Assembly: GCA_030145195.1 (NCBI GenBank)
Contig: JAQYVY010000005.1
Coordinates: 34,881-98,880 of the forward strand
Source: Desulfuromonadales bacterium
Lineage (GTDB): Bacteria; Desulfobacterota; Desulfuromonadia; Desulfuromonadales; BM103
DNA: 64,000 nucleotides
Reading direction: 5' to 3'
Every line of letters starts with the position of its first letter. The first letter of the stretch is position 1. The notes under the pieces are model-generated. The model was given only the letters and a program-made list of their open reading frames with translations. It searched no databases and was not told the DNA's origin. This document shows positions 17,973 to 26,928 of the stretch, in pieces. Made by a program: the position numbers and the translations under genes.

Positions 17973-18777
17973 AGATTTTTTTGGGCTGAAAGAGCGCCCC
18001 TTCAGTAAAACGCCGGACCCCAGGTTTCTTTATTTGAGTCGTGGTCACCGGGAAGCTCTGGCTCGGATGCAGTATGCCGTAGAGGAACGGGATCTGGTCC
18101 TGCTGATTGGTGAAATCGGTTGCGGCAAGACGACTCTGTCTCGGGCATTGATGGATGCCCTTGATGACAGTTTTAAGGTTGTCTGTCTGATCAATCCGCG
18201 CTTGACGCCTTTAGAATTTTTGAACAGTCTGGCTCGGCGCCTCGGGGTTGAGGAGCCTGCTCGTTATAAAGTTGATCTTTTAGAGCAGATAGGCAAGACG
18301 CTGTTCGAATATTATGAACAGGGGATTACTCCGGTGGTGGTTATCGATGAAGCACAACTGGTGCCTCATCGGGAGACTTTTGACGAAATTCGGCTACTGA
18401 CAAATTTTCAACTTGATGATCAGAATCTGATCAGCTTGGTGTTGATGGGACAGCCAGAACTGAAGCGTCGACTCAAGCATCGGGCCTATGAGCCGTTGCG
18501 ACAGCGCATCGGGATGCAGTATGATTTGCAACCGCTTGGTCCAGACGAAACAACTGATTATCTTGATTTTAGAGTAACAATAGCAGGTGGGAGCCCTGGG
18601 CTGTTCTCGCCGGTTGCGGTCGAGGCCATTTTTGCTTATTCGAATGGGACGCCGCGTATGATCAATCACGCGGCCTCTCTGGCTTTGCTCGAGGCTTATG
18701 GTTGTGGAGTGAGAAAGGTTGATGGCCCGGTTATTGATGCTGTGATACTCGAGCTTGAGAATAGCCCCCTGAATTAA
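17965..18777 (+). CDS. ExeA-like AAA ATPase in the che cluster
   Basis: P-loop ATPase of 270 residues, related to the ExeA/GspA and MSHA-biogenesis ATPases. It opens MYEDFFGLKERPFSKTPDP, the family signature. Walker A is GEIGCGKTTL, Walker B VVVIDEAQL, and arginine-rich sensor regions follow (LMGQPELKRRL). No peptidoglycan-binding or membrane segment is present, unlike full-length ExeA. ATG 17965 is preferred over TTG 17935: it overlaps the cheA stop and gives the family N-terminus. Its presence between cheA and cheW is unusual; ExeA relatives assist secretin or pilus assembly, so a link to surface structures is conceivable but inferred. Confidence 0.88.
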   Translation: MYEDFFGLKERPFSKTPDPRFLYLSRGHREALARMQYAVEERDLVLLIGEIGCGKTTLSRALMDALDDSFKVVCLINPRLTPLEFLNSLARRLGVEEPARYKVDLLEQIGKTLFEYYEQGITPVVVIDEAQLVPHRETFDEIRLLTNFQLDDQNLISLVLMGQPELKRRLKHRAYEPLRQRIGMQYDLQPLGPDETTDYLDFRVTIAGGSPGLFSPVAVEAIFAYSNGTPRMINHAASLALLEAYGCGVRKVDGPVIDAVILELENSPLN

Positions 18778-18793
18778 TTATTCGGACTTGATT

Positions 18794-19531
18794 ATGGATA
18801 TAGCTGAGATTCGAAAAAAAGCGAAAGCACAGGGCAATAACATTAAAAAGGATGTTATTGCAGAGCAGGATTCTGCGCCCAAAACGTCAATGGCTTGCGC
18901 TGATGAAAGCTCTTTGGCCGACTCGCCTGTCGAAGCTCTGCCTGTTGAAGAGTTGGTTCCTGTTGATAAGTCTGCTGAGTCAATGTTGGTTGATTCCGGG
19001 GACGTTATTGATCGCATCTTTGCGGTGTCTAATGAATTAAGTCTGGCGACAGAGGAGTCTTATCATGATTTTCTGGAGTCGCAATCAGGTGAAAATGATC
19101 GGGTGATACGTCAGTATCTTGCTTTTTGTCTTGGCAGCGAGGAATATGCTCTGGACATCACTCGAATTAGCGAGATAATCAAAGTCAGGGAGTTTACTGA
19201 TATCCCCAGAGCTCCTGAATATCTGCTTGGCATTATCTCACTGCGTGGGGTTGTGGTGCCTGTTTTTGATTTGCGTAGTCGATTTAATCTTGGTACCTCA
19301 GAGATACTGGCGACGTCGCGAATAGTTGTTTGTCGATACGAGGATGTTACTGTTGGGCTGTTAGTTGACAGTATTAATCAGGTTGTCAAGCTGGCGGATG
19401 ATAGTATAGAACCTCCCCCAGCGGTTCTCTCCGGGCTTGATCGCGATCTGGTTTCTGGGGTCGGACGATATCAGGGGCGAATGCTGATTCTTCTAAACGT
19501 GCAAAGTGTATTGGCTGTTACGTTGGATTAA
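18794..19531 (+). CDS. CheW-like coupling protein with N-terminal extension
   Basis: Scaffold protein linking receptors to CheA, 245 residues. The CheW domain begins around residue 105 (YLAFCLGSEEYALDITRISEII) with IPRAPEYLLGIISLRG and VVPVFDLRSRF, all conserved CheW motifs. The first 100 residues are an acidic, apparently disordered extension that ordinary CheW (about 160 residues) lacks. ATG 18794 is chosen over TTG 18788; neither has a strong ribosome-binding site. A second, standard CheW follows at 19995. Confidence 0.92.
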   Translation: MDIAEIRKKAKAQGNNIKKDVIAEQDSAPKTSMACADESSLADSPVEALPVEELVPVDKSAESMLVDSGDVIDRIFAVSNELSLATEESYHDFLESQSGENDRVIRQYLAFCLGSEEYALDITRISEIIKVREFTDIPRAPEYLLGIISLRGVVVPVFDLRSRFNLGTSEILATSRIVVCRYEDVTVGLLVDSINQVVKLADDSIEPPPAVLSGLDRDLVSGVGRYQGRMLILLNVQSVLAVTLD

Positions 19532-19620
19532 ATCTTGAGACATATGTATCATGAACCTGATATGATCCGTTCCGTTCTGGATTCACTTGTTCCAGGCTGA
19601 CTGTTGAAAAGGAGATCGTT

Positions 19621-19989
19621 GTGATTAAGAAGAAAATTCTGATTGTCGAGGACGAAGAGAGTTTGCTCAAACTTGAAAGTATTCTTCTGACATCCAAAGG
19701 CTATGATGTTCAGGGGGTTGCCGATGGCAAGGCGGCACTTGAAGCGGTTGCAATGATGAAACCTGATCTAGTGCTGTTGGATATTATGTTGCCGGAGATA
19801 GACGGTTTTGAGGTCTGTCGCAGAATCAAGGAGGATGATGCAACCCAGCATATCCCGGTGATTATGCTTACAGCAAAAAAAAGTCGTGAAGATATGGCGC
19901 GTGGCGAGCAAGTTGGTGCGGACTGGTATATTACCAAGCCCTTCAAGTCAGCCATGGTGATTGAAACCATTCAAAGGTTTATTGCTTAA
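19621..19989 (+). CDS. CheY-like response regulator
   Basis: Single receiver domain, 122 residues. Acidic residues in VEDEE, phospho-acceptor Asp54 in LLDIMLPEIDG, Thr in MLTAKK and Lys in ITKPFK are all present, so phosphorylation is expected. AAAAGGAG lies 8 bases before the GTG start, a strong site. A 90-base gap separates it from the preceding cheW; the next cheW starts 5 bases after its stop. It resembles OmpR/PleD-type receivers more than the other two CheY copies, so it may have a different partner. Confidence 0.93.
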   Translation: MIKKKILIVEDEESLLKLESILLTSKGYDVQGVADGKAALEAVAMMKPDLVLLDIMLPEIDGFEVCRRIKEDDATQHIPVIMLTAKKSREDMARGEQVGADWYITKPFKSAMVIETIQRFIA

Positions 19990-19994
19990 CTCTT

Positions 19995-20525
19995 ATGCCT
20001 GTAAAATCTGATATGCAATCAATGGATGCTTCCGGCGGAGAGACCCGTCAGGAAATTCAACTCGCCTGTTTCAAGATCGGACCGGAGCTTTATGCTCTGG
20101 ACATTATGAAGATCAAGGAGATCATCCGCCCACAGAAACTGACCCCCATTCCCAAGGCTCCATCCTTTATCGAAGGTGTTATCAATCTGCGCGGTGCTGT
20201 TATTCCGGTTGCGGATATGCGCAAGCGATTTGGTCAACCGGTCACGAAAGAGACCCGGAAGAATCGAATTGTGGTTTGTTCTCTTGTTGGGAAAATTATT
20301 GGACTTCTGGTTGATGAAGTGACAGAAGTTAGACGTTACAGTCGCAAGGAAATCTCTCCAGCGCCCCAGTACATCAAGGGGGCACAGGCAGATTATTTCC
20401 TTGGCGTTGCACATCGTGATGATGACCTTGTCATGTTGGTAGATCTGGAAAAAGTCCTGTCGACTGATGAACGGATCGAGCTTCAGACTTTAGATAATAA
20501 AAATATTGTAACCCGCCAAGTATAA
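19995..20525 (+). CDS. CheW-like coupling protein
   Basis: Standard-length CheW, 176 residues, with the conserved ACFKIGPELYALDIMKIKEII, PSFIEGVINLRGAVIPV and a second subdomain ending DLVMLVDLEKVLS. It probably competes or cooperates with the longer CheW copy in receptor-CheA arrays. It follows the receiver gene by 5 bases. Confidence 0.94.
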   Translation: MPVKSDMQSMDASGGETRQEIQLACFKIGPELYALDIMKIKEIIRPQKLTPIPKAPSFIEGVINLRGAVIPVADMRKRFGQPVTKETRKNRIVVCSLVGKIIGLLVDEVTEVRRYSRKEISPAPQYIKGAQADYFLGVAHRDDDLVMLVDLEKVLSTDERIELQTLDNKNIVTRQV

Positions 20526-20568
20526 GCGCTTTTAAAAATTTCTTTGCTGGTTGTATAAAGGTTTGTGA

Positions 20569-21489
20569 ATGATAGTAAAATGCCCTTCTTGTGCTGCTCG
20601 TTTCCGCTTAGATCGTGAAAAATTAGGTGGAAAACGGGTTACCTTGCGCTGTGCCCGTTGTCGCGTTCCGTTTAAAGTGGAACTGCCCAGAACCGATAGC
20701 CGACTTGCTGTGAAAAGAACACGAGTAATGGTTGCCCACAGTGATCATGACCTCTGTAGCACCATTCAATCTATTATTGAAGAGGCTGGAATGTACTGTG
20801 TGCTTGGACACAACGGCGGCGATGTTCTGACTCAGATGGATGCTAACCCACCCCAAGTCGCGGTGGTGGATGTTGCTCTCCAGGGGTTGTATGCCTTTGA
20901 AGTCGTCGAAAAGGTGCGACGACGGCCTGGGTTGGCAAATGTTAAAATCATTCTATTGTCATCAGTTTATAACAAGGTAGCATATAAGCGTTCTCCGAGT
21001 TCTCTCTATGGTGCCGACGATTATATTGAGAAGCATCATATTCCAGATGATCTGGTGATGAAAATTAATCGTTTGCTTGTCGGTGCAACGCCTACGGTGG
21101 AACCGGCCGAACGGGGTGAAGTAGAGGCCCCTGGGAAACAGCTTTCACAACAAGATAAAGCCGGACAGAACCTTAATCTTATTCTTTCAGTCAACGAAAA
21201 AATTCAATCGGCCGAAAACCATGAGGTCTCAGGTAAAGACATTCCTGAGCGAGAAAGGGCAGCCCGCTTGGCCCGAATTATCGTGTCTGACGTTTCACTC
21301 TATTATCAGGACAAAATTGACGAGGGCATACTCAACGGTAACTGGTCAGAACTTCTGGCCAATGAGATCAAGGAAGCACGCGAACTGTTTAGGGAACGGT
21401 TCCCGAGTCAGGACATCCAGCAAAGTAAAATTCTTGAGGCTGCTTTTCTTGATCTGTTGGAAAAGAGACGCCATGAACTGGACGAATAA
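20569..21489 (+). CDS. Zinc-ribbon plus receiver-domain protein
   Basis: 306-residue protein with an unusual layout. Residues 1-38 form an MJ0042-type zinc ribbon (CPSCAARFRL and LRCARCRVPFKV, four cysteines). Residues about 50-170 are a receiver-like domain: HSDHD as acidic pocket, VVDVALQGLYAFEVV with the aspartate at the phospho-acceptor position, and LLSSVY. The lysine region (IEKHH) is less typical, so signalling may be altered. The last 110 residues are helical, with no known domain. AAAGG precedes the ATG. It sits between cheW and the HEAT-repeat gene. Confidence 0.85.
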   Translation: MIVKCPSCAARFRLDREKLGGKRVTLRCARCRVPFKVELPRTDSRLAVKRTRVMVAHSDHDLCSTIQSIIEEAGMYCVLGHNGGDVLTQMDANPPQVAVVDVALQGLYAFEVVEKVRRRPGLANVKIILLSSVYNKVAYKRSPSSLYGADDYIEKHHIPDDLVMKINRLLVGATPTVEPAERGEVEAPGKQLSQQDKAGQNLNLILSVNEKIQSAENHEVSGKDIPERERAARLARIIVSDVSLYYQDKIDEGILNGNWSELLANEIKEARELFRERFPSQDIQQSKILEAAFLDLLEKRRHELDE

Positions 21490-21595
21490 ACGGCACCCGA
21501 ATACGTGAGTGCAGACGGGAAGGGGGGCGTCAGATGTTTGCACTTTTCCTGATTCCCAAACGCACAGTCATTATGGTGCCAGACAGGATGTAGCT

Positions 21596-23605
21596 TTGGA
21601 TAATAAAGAGCGGATTGTAACGGCTTTAAACTCGCCGGACGAGGAGATAAGACTGCAAGGACTGCGTTCCCTTGCCGAGCTGGATTCAACCCAGCGTCTG
21701 GACCTTGTGTTTCAGGCCTTGGGCGATTCCAGTTGGCGGTTGCGCAAAGAAGCTATTGATATCTTTATGTCTTTGCCGGTTTGTAAAGATTTGATCGGTG
21801 AGGTTATTAAACTGCTCCATGCCGAGGATAATGCAGGCTTACGTAATGCCGCAGTCGAAATCCTTAGTCGTATGGGGCGGGATGCGGTACCTATGTTACT
21901 TGATCAGGCGAATTGTCCAGATCATGATGTCCGAAAATTTATCCTCGATATTCTTGGTGATATTGCTACCCCTGCTGCGATCCCGGTCATGATTTGTGGC
22001 TTGGAGGATACTGATAGTAATGTACGGGCCGCGGCCGCCGAAAACCTTGGCAAGCTGAAGGCTGAGGCTGCTGTCCCTGCTTTGCTCGCGGCCATGAGAC
22101 ATCCCGATCTCCTGCTCCAGTTTACCATTCTTGATACCTTGAGCCGGATCTCTGCTCCAGTGACTTTTAACAAGTTGTTGCCCTACAAAGATGAAAAGTT
22201 GCTGCGTAAGGCTTTGATCGATTGCCTGGGTAAAGCTGGCGATGCCTCTGCCGTCGCCGAACTGGTTGCAAGTCTGGTCGATGATATGCGAAATGTGCGT
22301 GAGGCTGCGCTGCTGGCTCTGGTTGAAATCTCTCGGCGCTATCCCGAAGAAGTCAAACTGCAATTATCATTATGTGATATCGGACCCTCTTCTGCTGTCG
22401 TCTCTGGTTACCTTAATGAAGAATACAATGACACTTTGAAACTTGCGGCCATTCGTGTTCTTGGTTGGCTTGGTGCCGAAGATTCTGTCATGGCGTTGCT
22501 CCAAATGCTTGACTATGAATCGCTACAGAAGGAAGCGATGTTGGCTCTGGTCGATATTGGTGTTGCAAATCCTGATGCGCTGTTGAATGCCTGGGGCTTG
22601 GTTGATGGTAATCGCCGTGCCTATCTCGCTTACATTCTCGGTGAAGCCGGATGTGTCGGCGGCTTGACATGCCTGCAGCAGGGCCTCGTTGATTCTGATC
22701 AACAGTTGCAGCGGATGTCAGCCTATGCTTTAGGGCAATTGGGGGAGGCCAGCATACTCCTTGATCTGGTTCGTTGTCTGCAGAGCAGTTCGAGTGATGT
22801 TCAGGAAGCGACGACCCAGGCTTTAATCACTCTAGGTAGAAAATTTCCAGACGAAACTTTTTCTGCATTGCAGCCATTGCTTGCCCATAGTGAGTCTAAG
22901 CAACGGATGTTTGCGGTTATGGTCCTCCGCGAAATCGACAACTCAAAGGTGTTGGATGTGCTGAGTAGATCGATCAAGGACCCCGCTGCGGAAGTTCGGC
23001 GTGCTGCGATAAGAGTTTATGAAGGTTGTGACCTCACCGATCATATTGGAACGCTTCTTTTGTCTTTGACCGACGAAGATGCTGAAGTCAGGCGTGCAGC
23101 GGTTGATATACTTGGCAACTGCAAAGATGAACAGGCCCTGGATGGTTTGCAGCTGGCTTTGCAGGATGAAGATATTTGGGTGAGGTCGGCTGCGGTGCGT
23201 GGTATCGGATGCATCGGTGGCAATCGAAGTAAATCGCTTATCGAGCAGGCTCTTGCCGATCCTGTAGGGCTGGTCAGTATTGCCGCTCTGGAAACTCTTG
23301 GTGACCTGTTCGGCGATGAGGCCTGCGAGGCGATGGTCGCCGCGCTGAATCACCCAGATGAAGAGGTGGTGACGGCCGCCATGAACCTGTTGTCACGTTA
23401 TGGCTCCAGCGATTGGTTGAAAGCTAATGTCAAAGCTCTGATGATCCACCCTTTCTGGGTCGTACGCGCGCATATTGCCCGACTCGCCGCTGAGATTCTC
23501 GGTGTGTCGGCTCGTCCACTTCTGGTGGAGCGCCTTGGGATAGAAGAGACAGAGCTGGTACGTCAACAATTAACTGCGTTGCTCGATGAACTGCCAGAAA
23601 ACTGA
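21596..23605 (+). CDS. HEAT-repeat protein of the che cluster
   Basis: Protein of about 669 residues made almost wholly of HEAT/PBS-lyase-type repeats of roughly 31 residues, e.g. ALGDSSWRLRKEAIDIF, GLEDTDSNVRAAAAENLG, SLTDEDAEVRRAAVDILG and ALQDEDIWVRSAAVRGIG. Such solenoids are protein-binding scaffolds; it probably organises or regulates other members of the pathway. TTG 21596 is chosen for its AGGA site; a longer GTG start at 21509 is in frame but lacks one and gives an unrelated-looking N-terminus. No signal peptide or membrane segment is seen. The gene lies directly before cheR. Confidence 0.85.
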   Translation: MDNKERIVTALNSPDEEIRLQGLRSLAELDSTQRLDLVFQALGDSSWRLRKEAIDIFMSLPVCKDLIGEVIKLLHAEDNAGLRNAAVEILSRMGRDAVPMLLDQANCPDHDVRKFILDILGDIATPAAIPVMICGLEDTDSNVRAAAAENLGKLKAEAAVPALLAAMRHPDLLLQFTILDTLSRISAPVTFNKLLPYKDEKLLRKALIDCLGKAGDASAVAELVASLVDDMRNVREAALLALVEISRRYPEEVKLQLSLCDIGPSSAVVSGYLNEEYNDTLKLAAIRVLGWLGAEDSVMALLQMLDYESLQKEAMLALVDIGVANPDALLNAWGLVDGNRRAYLAYILGEAGCVGGLTCLQQGLVDSDQQLQRMSAYALGQLGEASILLDLVRCLQSSSSDVQEATTQALITLGRKFPDETFSALQPLLAHSESKQRMFAVMVLREIDNSKVLDVLSRSIKDPAAEVRRAAIRVYEGCDLTDHIGTLLLSLTDEDAEVRRAAVDILGNCKDEQALDGLQLALQDEDIWVRSAAVRGIGCIGGNRSKSLIEQALADPVGLVSIAALETLGDLFGDEACEAMVAALNHPDEEVVTAAMNLLSRYGSSDWLKANVKALMIHPFWVVRAHIARLAAEILGVSARPLLVERLGIEETELVRQQLTALLDELPEN

Positions 23606-23616
23606 TAATTGCAGAT

Positions 23617-24498
23617 ATGCTCTTTCTCTCTCCTGAAATAAAGATGGACTCTGATGAATTTCGCCTGCTGCGGGATTTCGTTTATCAACACTGCGGCCTG
23701 AATTTCACGATGGATTCGAAATATCTGTTGGAAAAACGCCTCGGTAAACGTCTTCAGCAACACAACCTCAAGACCTTTAAAGATTATTACTATTTTCTTC
23801 GTTACAATCCGAACAAGGAGCAAGAACTGTCCGATGTTGTCGATCAACTGACGACAAATGAAACGTATTTTTTCCGTGAAGATTTTCAGCTTCGAACCTT
23901 TGTTGATGATATTCTGCCGGAAATTCGTAAACGCAAGGAAAAAGAAGGCAAGAAGACCCTGCGTATATGGAGTGCTGGTTGTTCGTCCGGTGAAGAACCC
24001 TACACTCTCGCCATGTTGCTTCTTGATCAGCCCTGGTTGAGGTCGTGGCAAGTCGAAATAATTGGTACCGATATTAGTCAAAGAGTATTACATCTGGCCA
24101 GAGAGGGGGTTTATGGTGACGCGGCGTTCCGTAGCACTGACCCAGCGCAAAAGCGGCGTTTTTTTACTGATCTAGATGGGAAATGTCGTGTTAATGATGA
24201 AGTCCGAAACCTCGTCACAATTAGTCATTTGAACTTGTTTGACAGCTCCCGAATTGGATTGCTGGGGCGTATGGATGCCATCTTCTGTCGAAATGTAATT
24301 ATATATTTTGATCATGCAGGCAAGAAGAACGTTATTGATAGTTTCTTCCAGCGGTTGGTGCCCGAAGGCTTTTTGCTTTTGGGACATTCTGAATCTTTGA
24401 TTAACCTGAGCACCTCCTTTCAATTGCGTCATTTTACTCATGATATGGTTTACCAGAAAGCTGGTGTTGCAACGCTGACCGGTGGAGAGAAACGATGA
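23617..24498 (+). CDS. cheR: Chemoreceptor methyltransferase CheR
   Basis: SAM-dependent methyltransferase acting on glutamates of chemoreceptors, 293 residues. The N-terminal helical domain (DEFRLLRDFVYQHCGLNF) is followed by the DQLTTNETYFFRE motif and the SAM site IWSAGCSSGEEPYTLAM. DAIFCRNVIIYFD and GFLLLGHSESL are also typical. No TPR or pentapeptide-binding extension is present. ATG 23617 is used; ATG 23644 is an alternative. Its stop overlaps cheB by ATGA. Confidence 0.97.
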   Translation: MLFLSPEIKMDSDEFRLLRDFVYQHCGLNFTMDSKYLLEKRLGKRLQQHNLKTFKDYYYFLRYNPNKEQELSDVVDQLTTNETYFFREDFQLRTFVDDILPEIRKRKEKEGKKTLRIWSAGCSSGEEPYTLAMLLLDQPWLRSWQVEIIGTDISQRVLHLAREGVYGDAAFRSTDPAQKRRFFTDLDGKCRVNDEVRNLVTISHLNLFDSSRIGLLGRMDAIFCRNVIIYFDHAGKKNVIDSFFQRLVPEGFLLLGHSESLINLSTSFQLRHFTHDMVYQKAGVATLTGGEKR

Positions 24499-25562
24499 CT
24501 CCTGTTCGCGTTCTGGTTATTGATGATTCAGCGTTTAATCGTCGAACTATCGTAAAAATGCTTGAGTCATTGCCTAATGTAGACGTTGTCGGCTATGCCT
24601 GTGACGGTGAGGAGGGCTTGCGCAAAGTTATTGACTTGCGACCGGATCTGATTACTCTCGATCTTGAAATGCCGCGTATGGACGGCTTTACTTTTCTGCG
24701 GATAGTTATGCAGAAGCAGCCGACTCCGATCATTGTCGTTTCCTCCCGTTCTGATGATGAGGATGTGTTTAAGGCCTTGGAACTCGGTGCTGTTGAATTT
24801 GTACCGAAACCATCATCCAGAGTCTCTCCCTCATTGATGGATATTCGGGACGTTCTGCTACAAAAAGTTCGTGAGGTAACCAGTGCAAATCTTCGGAATG
24901 TGATGGCCCGTACCGCAACACCCATTGTTGAGGCACCAAAACGGGAGACTCTTGGTGCAATACCCCCCAGGATTGTCACGCCTGATTTTCGCATGGTCGT
25001 CATCGGCTCATCGACCGGTGGTCCTCCCGCACTACAACAAGTTTTTTCGGCTATTCAGGAGCCCTTGCCGATTTCTTTCGCCGTTGCCCAGCATATGCCG
25101 CCCGCCTTTACCAAAGCCTTTGCTGAGCGACTTAACCGGTTCTCTGCACTCAGGATTCGTGAGGCGGAAAGTGGCGATATCGTTAAGCCCGGTGAGGTGC
25201 TGGTCGCTCCGGGTGGTTCCAATCTCGAGTTTTTTCCGAAAGGCAACGATGTTATTGCTAAGGTGTCTGAGCCGAAAGATCATCAACGATATCTTCCCTC
25301 GGTGGACGCTATGTTCTCTACGGCTGCGGTTGTGTTTGGCCCCAGACTTTTGGGCGTTGTCTTGACTGGTATGGGGAATGACGGTACCAGAGGGGTTAAG
25401 TCGGTTAAGAGTCATGGTGGTTTTGTCATTGCCGAAGCGGAGGAAAGCTGCGTTGTGTTCGGTATGCCAAAAGAGGCGATTGCAACCGGAGATGTCGATC
25501 GTATCGTGCCGTTGCCGAGGGTCTGTCATGAAATCCTGCGCCATTGCCGATTAACCGGTTGA
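24495..25562 (+). CDS. cheB: Chemotaxis-specific methylesterase CheB
   Basis: Receiver plus methylesterase/deamidase, 355 residues. The receiver (1-120) has VIDDSAFNRR and phospho-acceptor Asp56 in TLDLEMPRMDG. The methylesterase domain starts near residue 165: the catalytic serine is in IGSSTGGPPAL, the histidine in AQHMPPAFT and the aspartate in TGMGNDGTRG. CheA probably phosphorylates it to reverse CheR methylation. It overlaps cheR by four bases. A 141-base gap follows. Confidence 0.97.
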   Translation: MTPVRVLVIDDSAFNRRTIVKMLESLPNVDVVGYACDGEEGLRKVIDLRPDLITLDLEMPRMDGFTFLRIVMQKQPTPIIVVSSRSDDEDVFKALELGAVEFVPKPSSRVSPSLMDIRDVLLQKVREVTSANLRNVMARTATPIVEAPKRETLGAIPPRIVTPDFRMVVIGSSTGGPPALQQVFSAIQEPLPISFAVAQHMPPAFTKAFAERLNRFSALRIREAESGDIVKPGEVLVAPGGSNLEFFPKGNDVIAKVSEPKDHQRYLPSVDAMFSTAAVVFGPRLLGVVLTGMGNDGTRGVKSVKSHGGFVIAEAEESCVVFGMPKEAIATGDVDRIVPLPRVCHEILRHCRLTG

Positions 25563-25703
25563 TCGGGAACGTTATTAACGCTGGATATTTTTTGCCAAGG
25601 TTGTTATTATTTCAAGGTTTATTGACGGGAAAAGCTAGATGTTGCTCGTCTGGAATTCTTGTTGATGTGGATGTTCTCAGGTGGAAGGTTGTAGGAGTAG
25701 TCG

Positions 25704-26531
25704 ATGAATCATAGTGATGATGATAACAATGTCAGCCGCGCAGACGAATTTCTTCAGGTCTTTAAAAAAGGCGCGGAATTCACCCAGGACCTTCTGAAGG
25801 AGAACGAGCGACTTCGTTTTCGTACGGTCAAGCTTGAAGAAGCTTTGAAGGAGCATGATCTCGGGTGTACTGATGATGGTGGTGCCTCTCGCGTATTAAG
25901 GCTGAAAATTGAAGAATTAGAGCAAGAGAAAGAAGAAATCCTCAGCCGGATTAAACTGGTTGAGGAAGAAAATCAGGGTTTTGCCAACCGTTACGTTGAG
26001 ATTGAAGAAGAGAACAATATGCTTGCCAATCTCTATATCGCGTCTTATCAGCTACACTCCACGCTTGATTTTAAAGAAGTGCTGCAGATTATTCTTGAGA
26101 TTGTCATCAACTTGATTGGTTCTGAGGAGTTTGGCGTCCTTTTGCTTGATGAAAAAACTAATCAGCTTGAGCCGGTGGCAAGTGAAGGGGTCGAAACCTC
26201 CGAGTTGCCTTCAGTGGCTGTTGGCAAAGGGATCATTGGAGAATCAGTAAAGACAGGAGAGAATTACTTTATTGATTCCATGGAAGGATATGTCCGTGAT
26301 TTTGAAAAACCGATTGTGTGTATTCCACTCAAAATCAAGGAGCATGTGATCGGGGTTATCTCAATTTATAAGTTGTTGACTCAAAAAAATGAGTTTACAA
26401 GTGTAGACTATGAACTTTTTACCCTGCTGGCAGGTCATGCGGCGACGGCTGTTTTTTCGTCGCGGATGTATTCCGATTCCGAGCGGAAACTTTCGACCAT
26501 TCAGGGTTTCATCGATTTGCTGACTAAGTAG
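25704..26531 (+). CDS. Coiled-coil GAF-domain protein
   Basis: 275-residue soluble protein. Residues about 20-110 form a charged coiled coil (LLKENERLRFRTVKLEEAL, IEELEQEKEEILSRI). Residues about 125-265 are a GAF domain (LDFKEVLQIILEIVINLIG, FGVLLLDEKTNQLEPVASEG, VCIPLKIKEHVIGVISIYK), a small-molecule sensor fold. There is no output domain, so it likely signals through interaction with neighbours. TAGGAG precedes the ATG. It is followed 13 bases later by a CheY gene, its probable partner. Confidence 0.88.
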   Translation: MNHSDDDNNVSRADEFLQVFKKGAEFTQDLLKENERLRFRTVKLEEALKEHDLGCTDDGGASRVLRLKIEELEQEKEEILSRIKLVEEENQGFANRYVEIEEENNMLANLYIASYQLHSTLDFKEVLQIILEIVINLIGSEEFGVLLLDEKTNQLEPVASEGVETSELPSVAVGKGIIGESVKTGENYFIDSMEGYVRDFEKPIVCIPLKIKEHVIGVISIYKLLTQKNEFTSVDYELFTLLAGHAATAVFSSRMYSDSERKLSTIQGFIDLLTK

Positions 26532-26544
26532 GGAGAGTGCTTAA

Positions 26545-26919
26545 ATGACCGATTATAAAGTTCTTGTTGTTGAAGACTCACCCACGATGCGGCAACTCAT
26601 AGTTTTTGCCCTGAAACGTATCCGTGGCTTCCAGATCGTCGAAGCCAATGATGGGGTTGATGGCCTGAAAAAACTCAGTAGTGAGAAGTTTGATTTGATC
26701 TTGACGGATATTAATATGCCAATTATGGATGGCTTGAAATTGGTAAGCATGGTTCGTAACGATCCGCACTACAAGGAAACGCCGATTGTTGTTATTACCA
26801 CGGAAGGTGCAACTGAGGATCGTGAACGGGCTCTGGCGCTGGGCGCAAACGAATACATCACAAAACCTATTCAAACTATGAAGATTCTTGAAACAGTTAA
26901 AAAATTAATGAACATCTAG
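26545..26919 (+). CDS. CheY-like response regulator
   Basis: 124-residue single receiver with VEDSPTMRQL, phospho-acceptor Asp55 in LTDINMPIMDG, Thr in ITTEGA and Lys in ITKPIQ. GGGAG precedes the ATG. It closely resembles the first CheY of the cluster (15524), sharing the EDSPTMR and TDINMP segments, which suggests a duplication; the two may compete for CheA phosphate. It is followed 9 bases later by infA. Confidence 0.93.
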   Translation: MTDYKVLVVEDSPTMRQLIVFALKRIRGFQIVEANDGVDGLKKLSSEKFDLILTDINMPIMDGLKLVSMVRNDPHYKETPIVVITTEGATEDRERALALGANEYITKPIQTMKILETVKKLMNI

Positions 26920-26928
26920 GAGGCGCGC

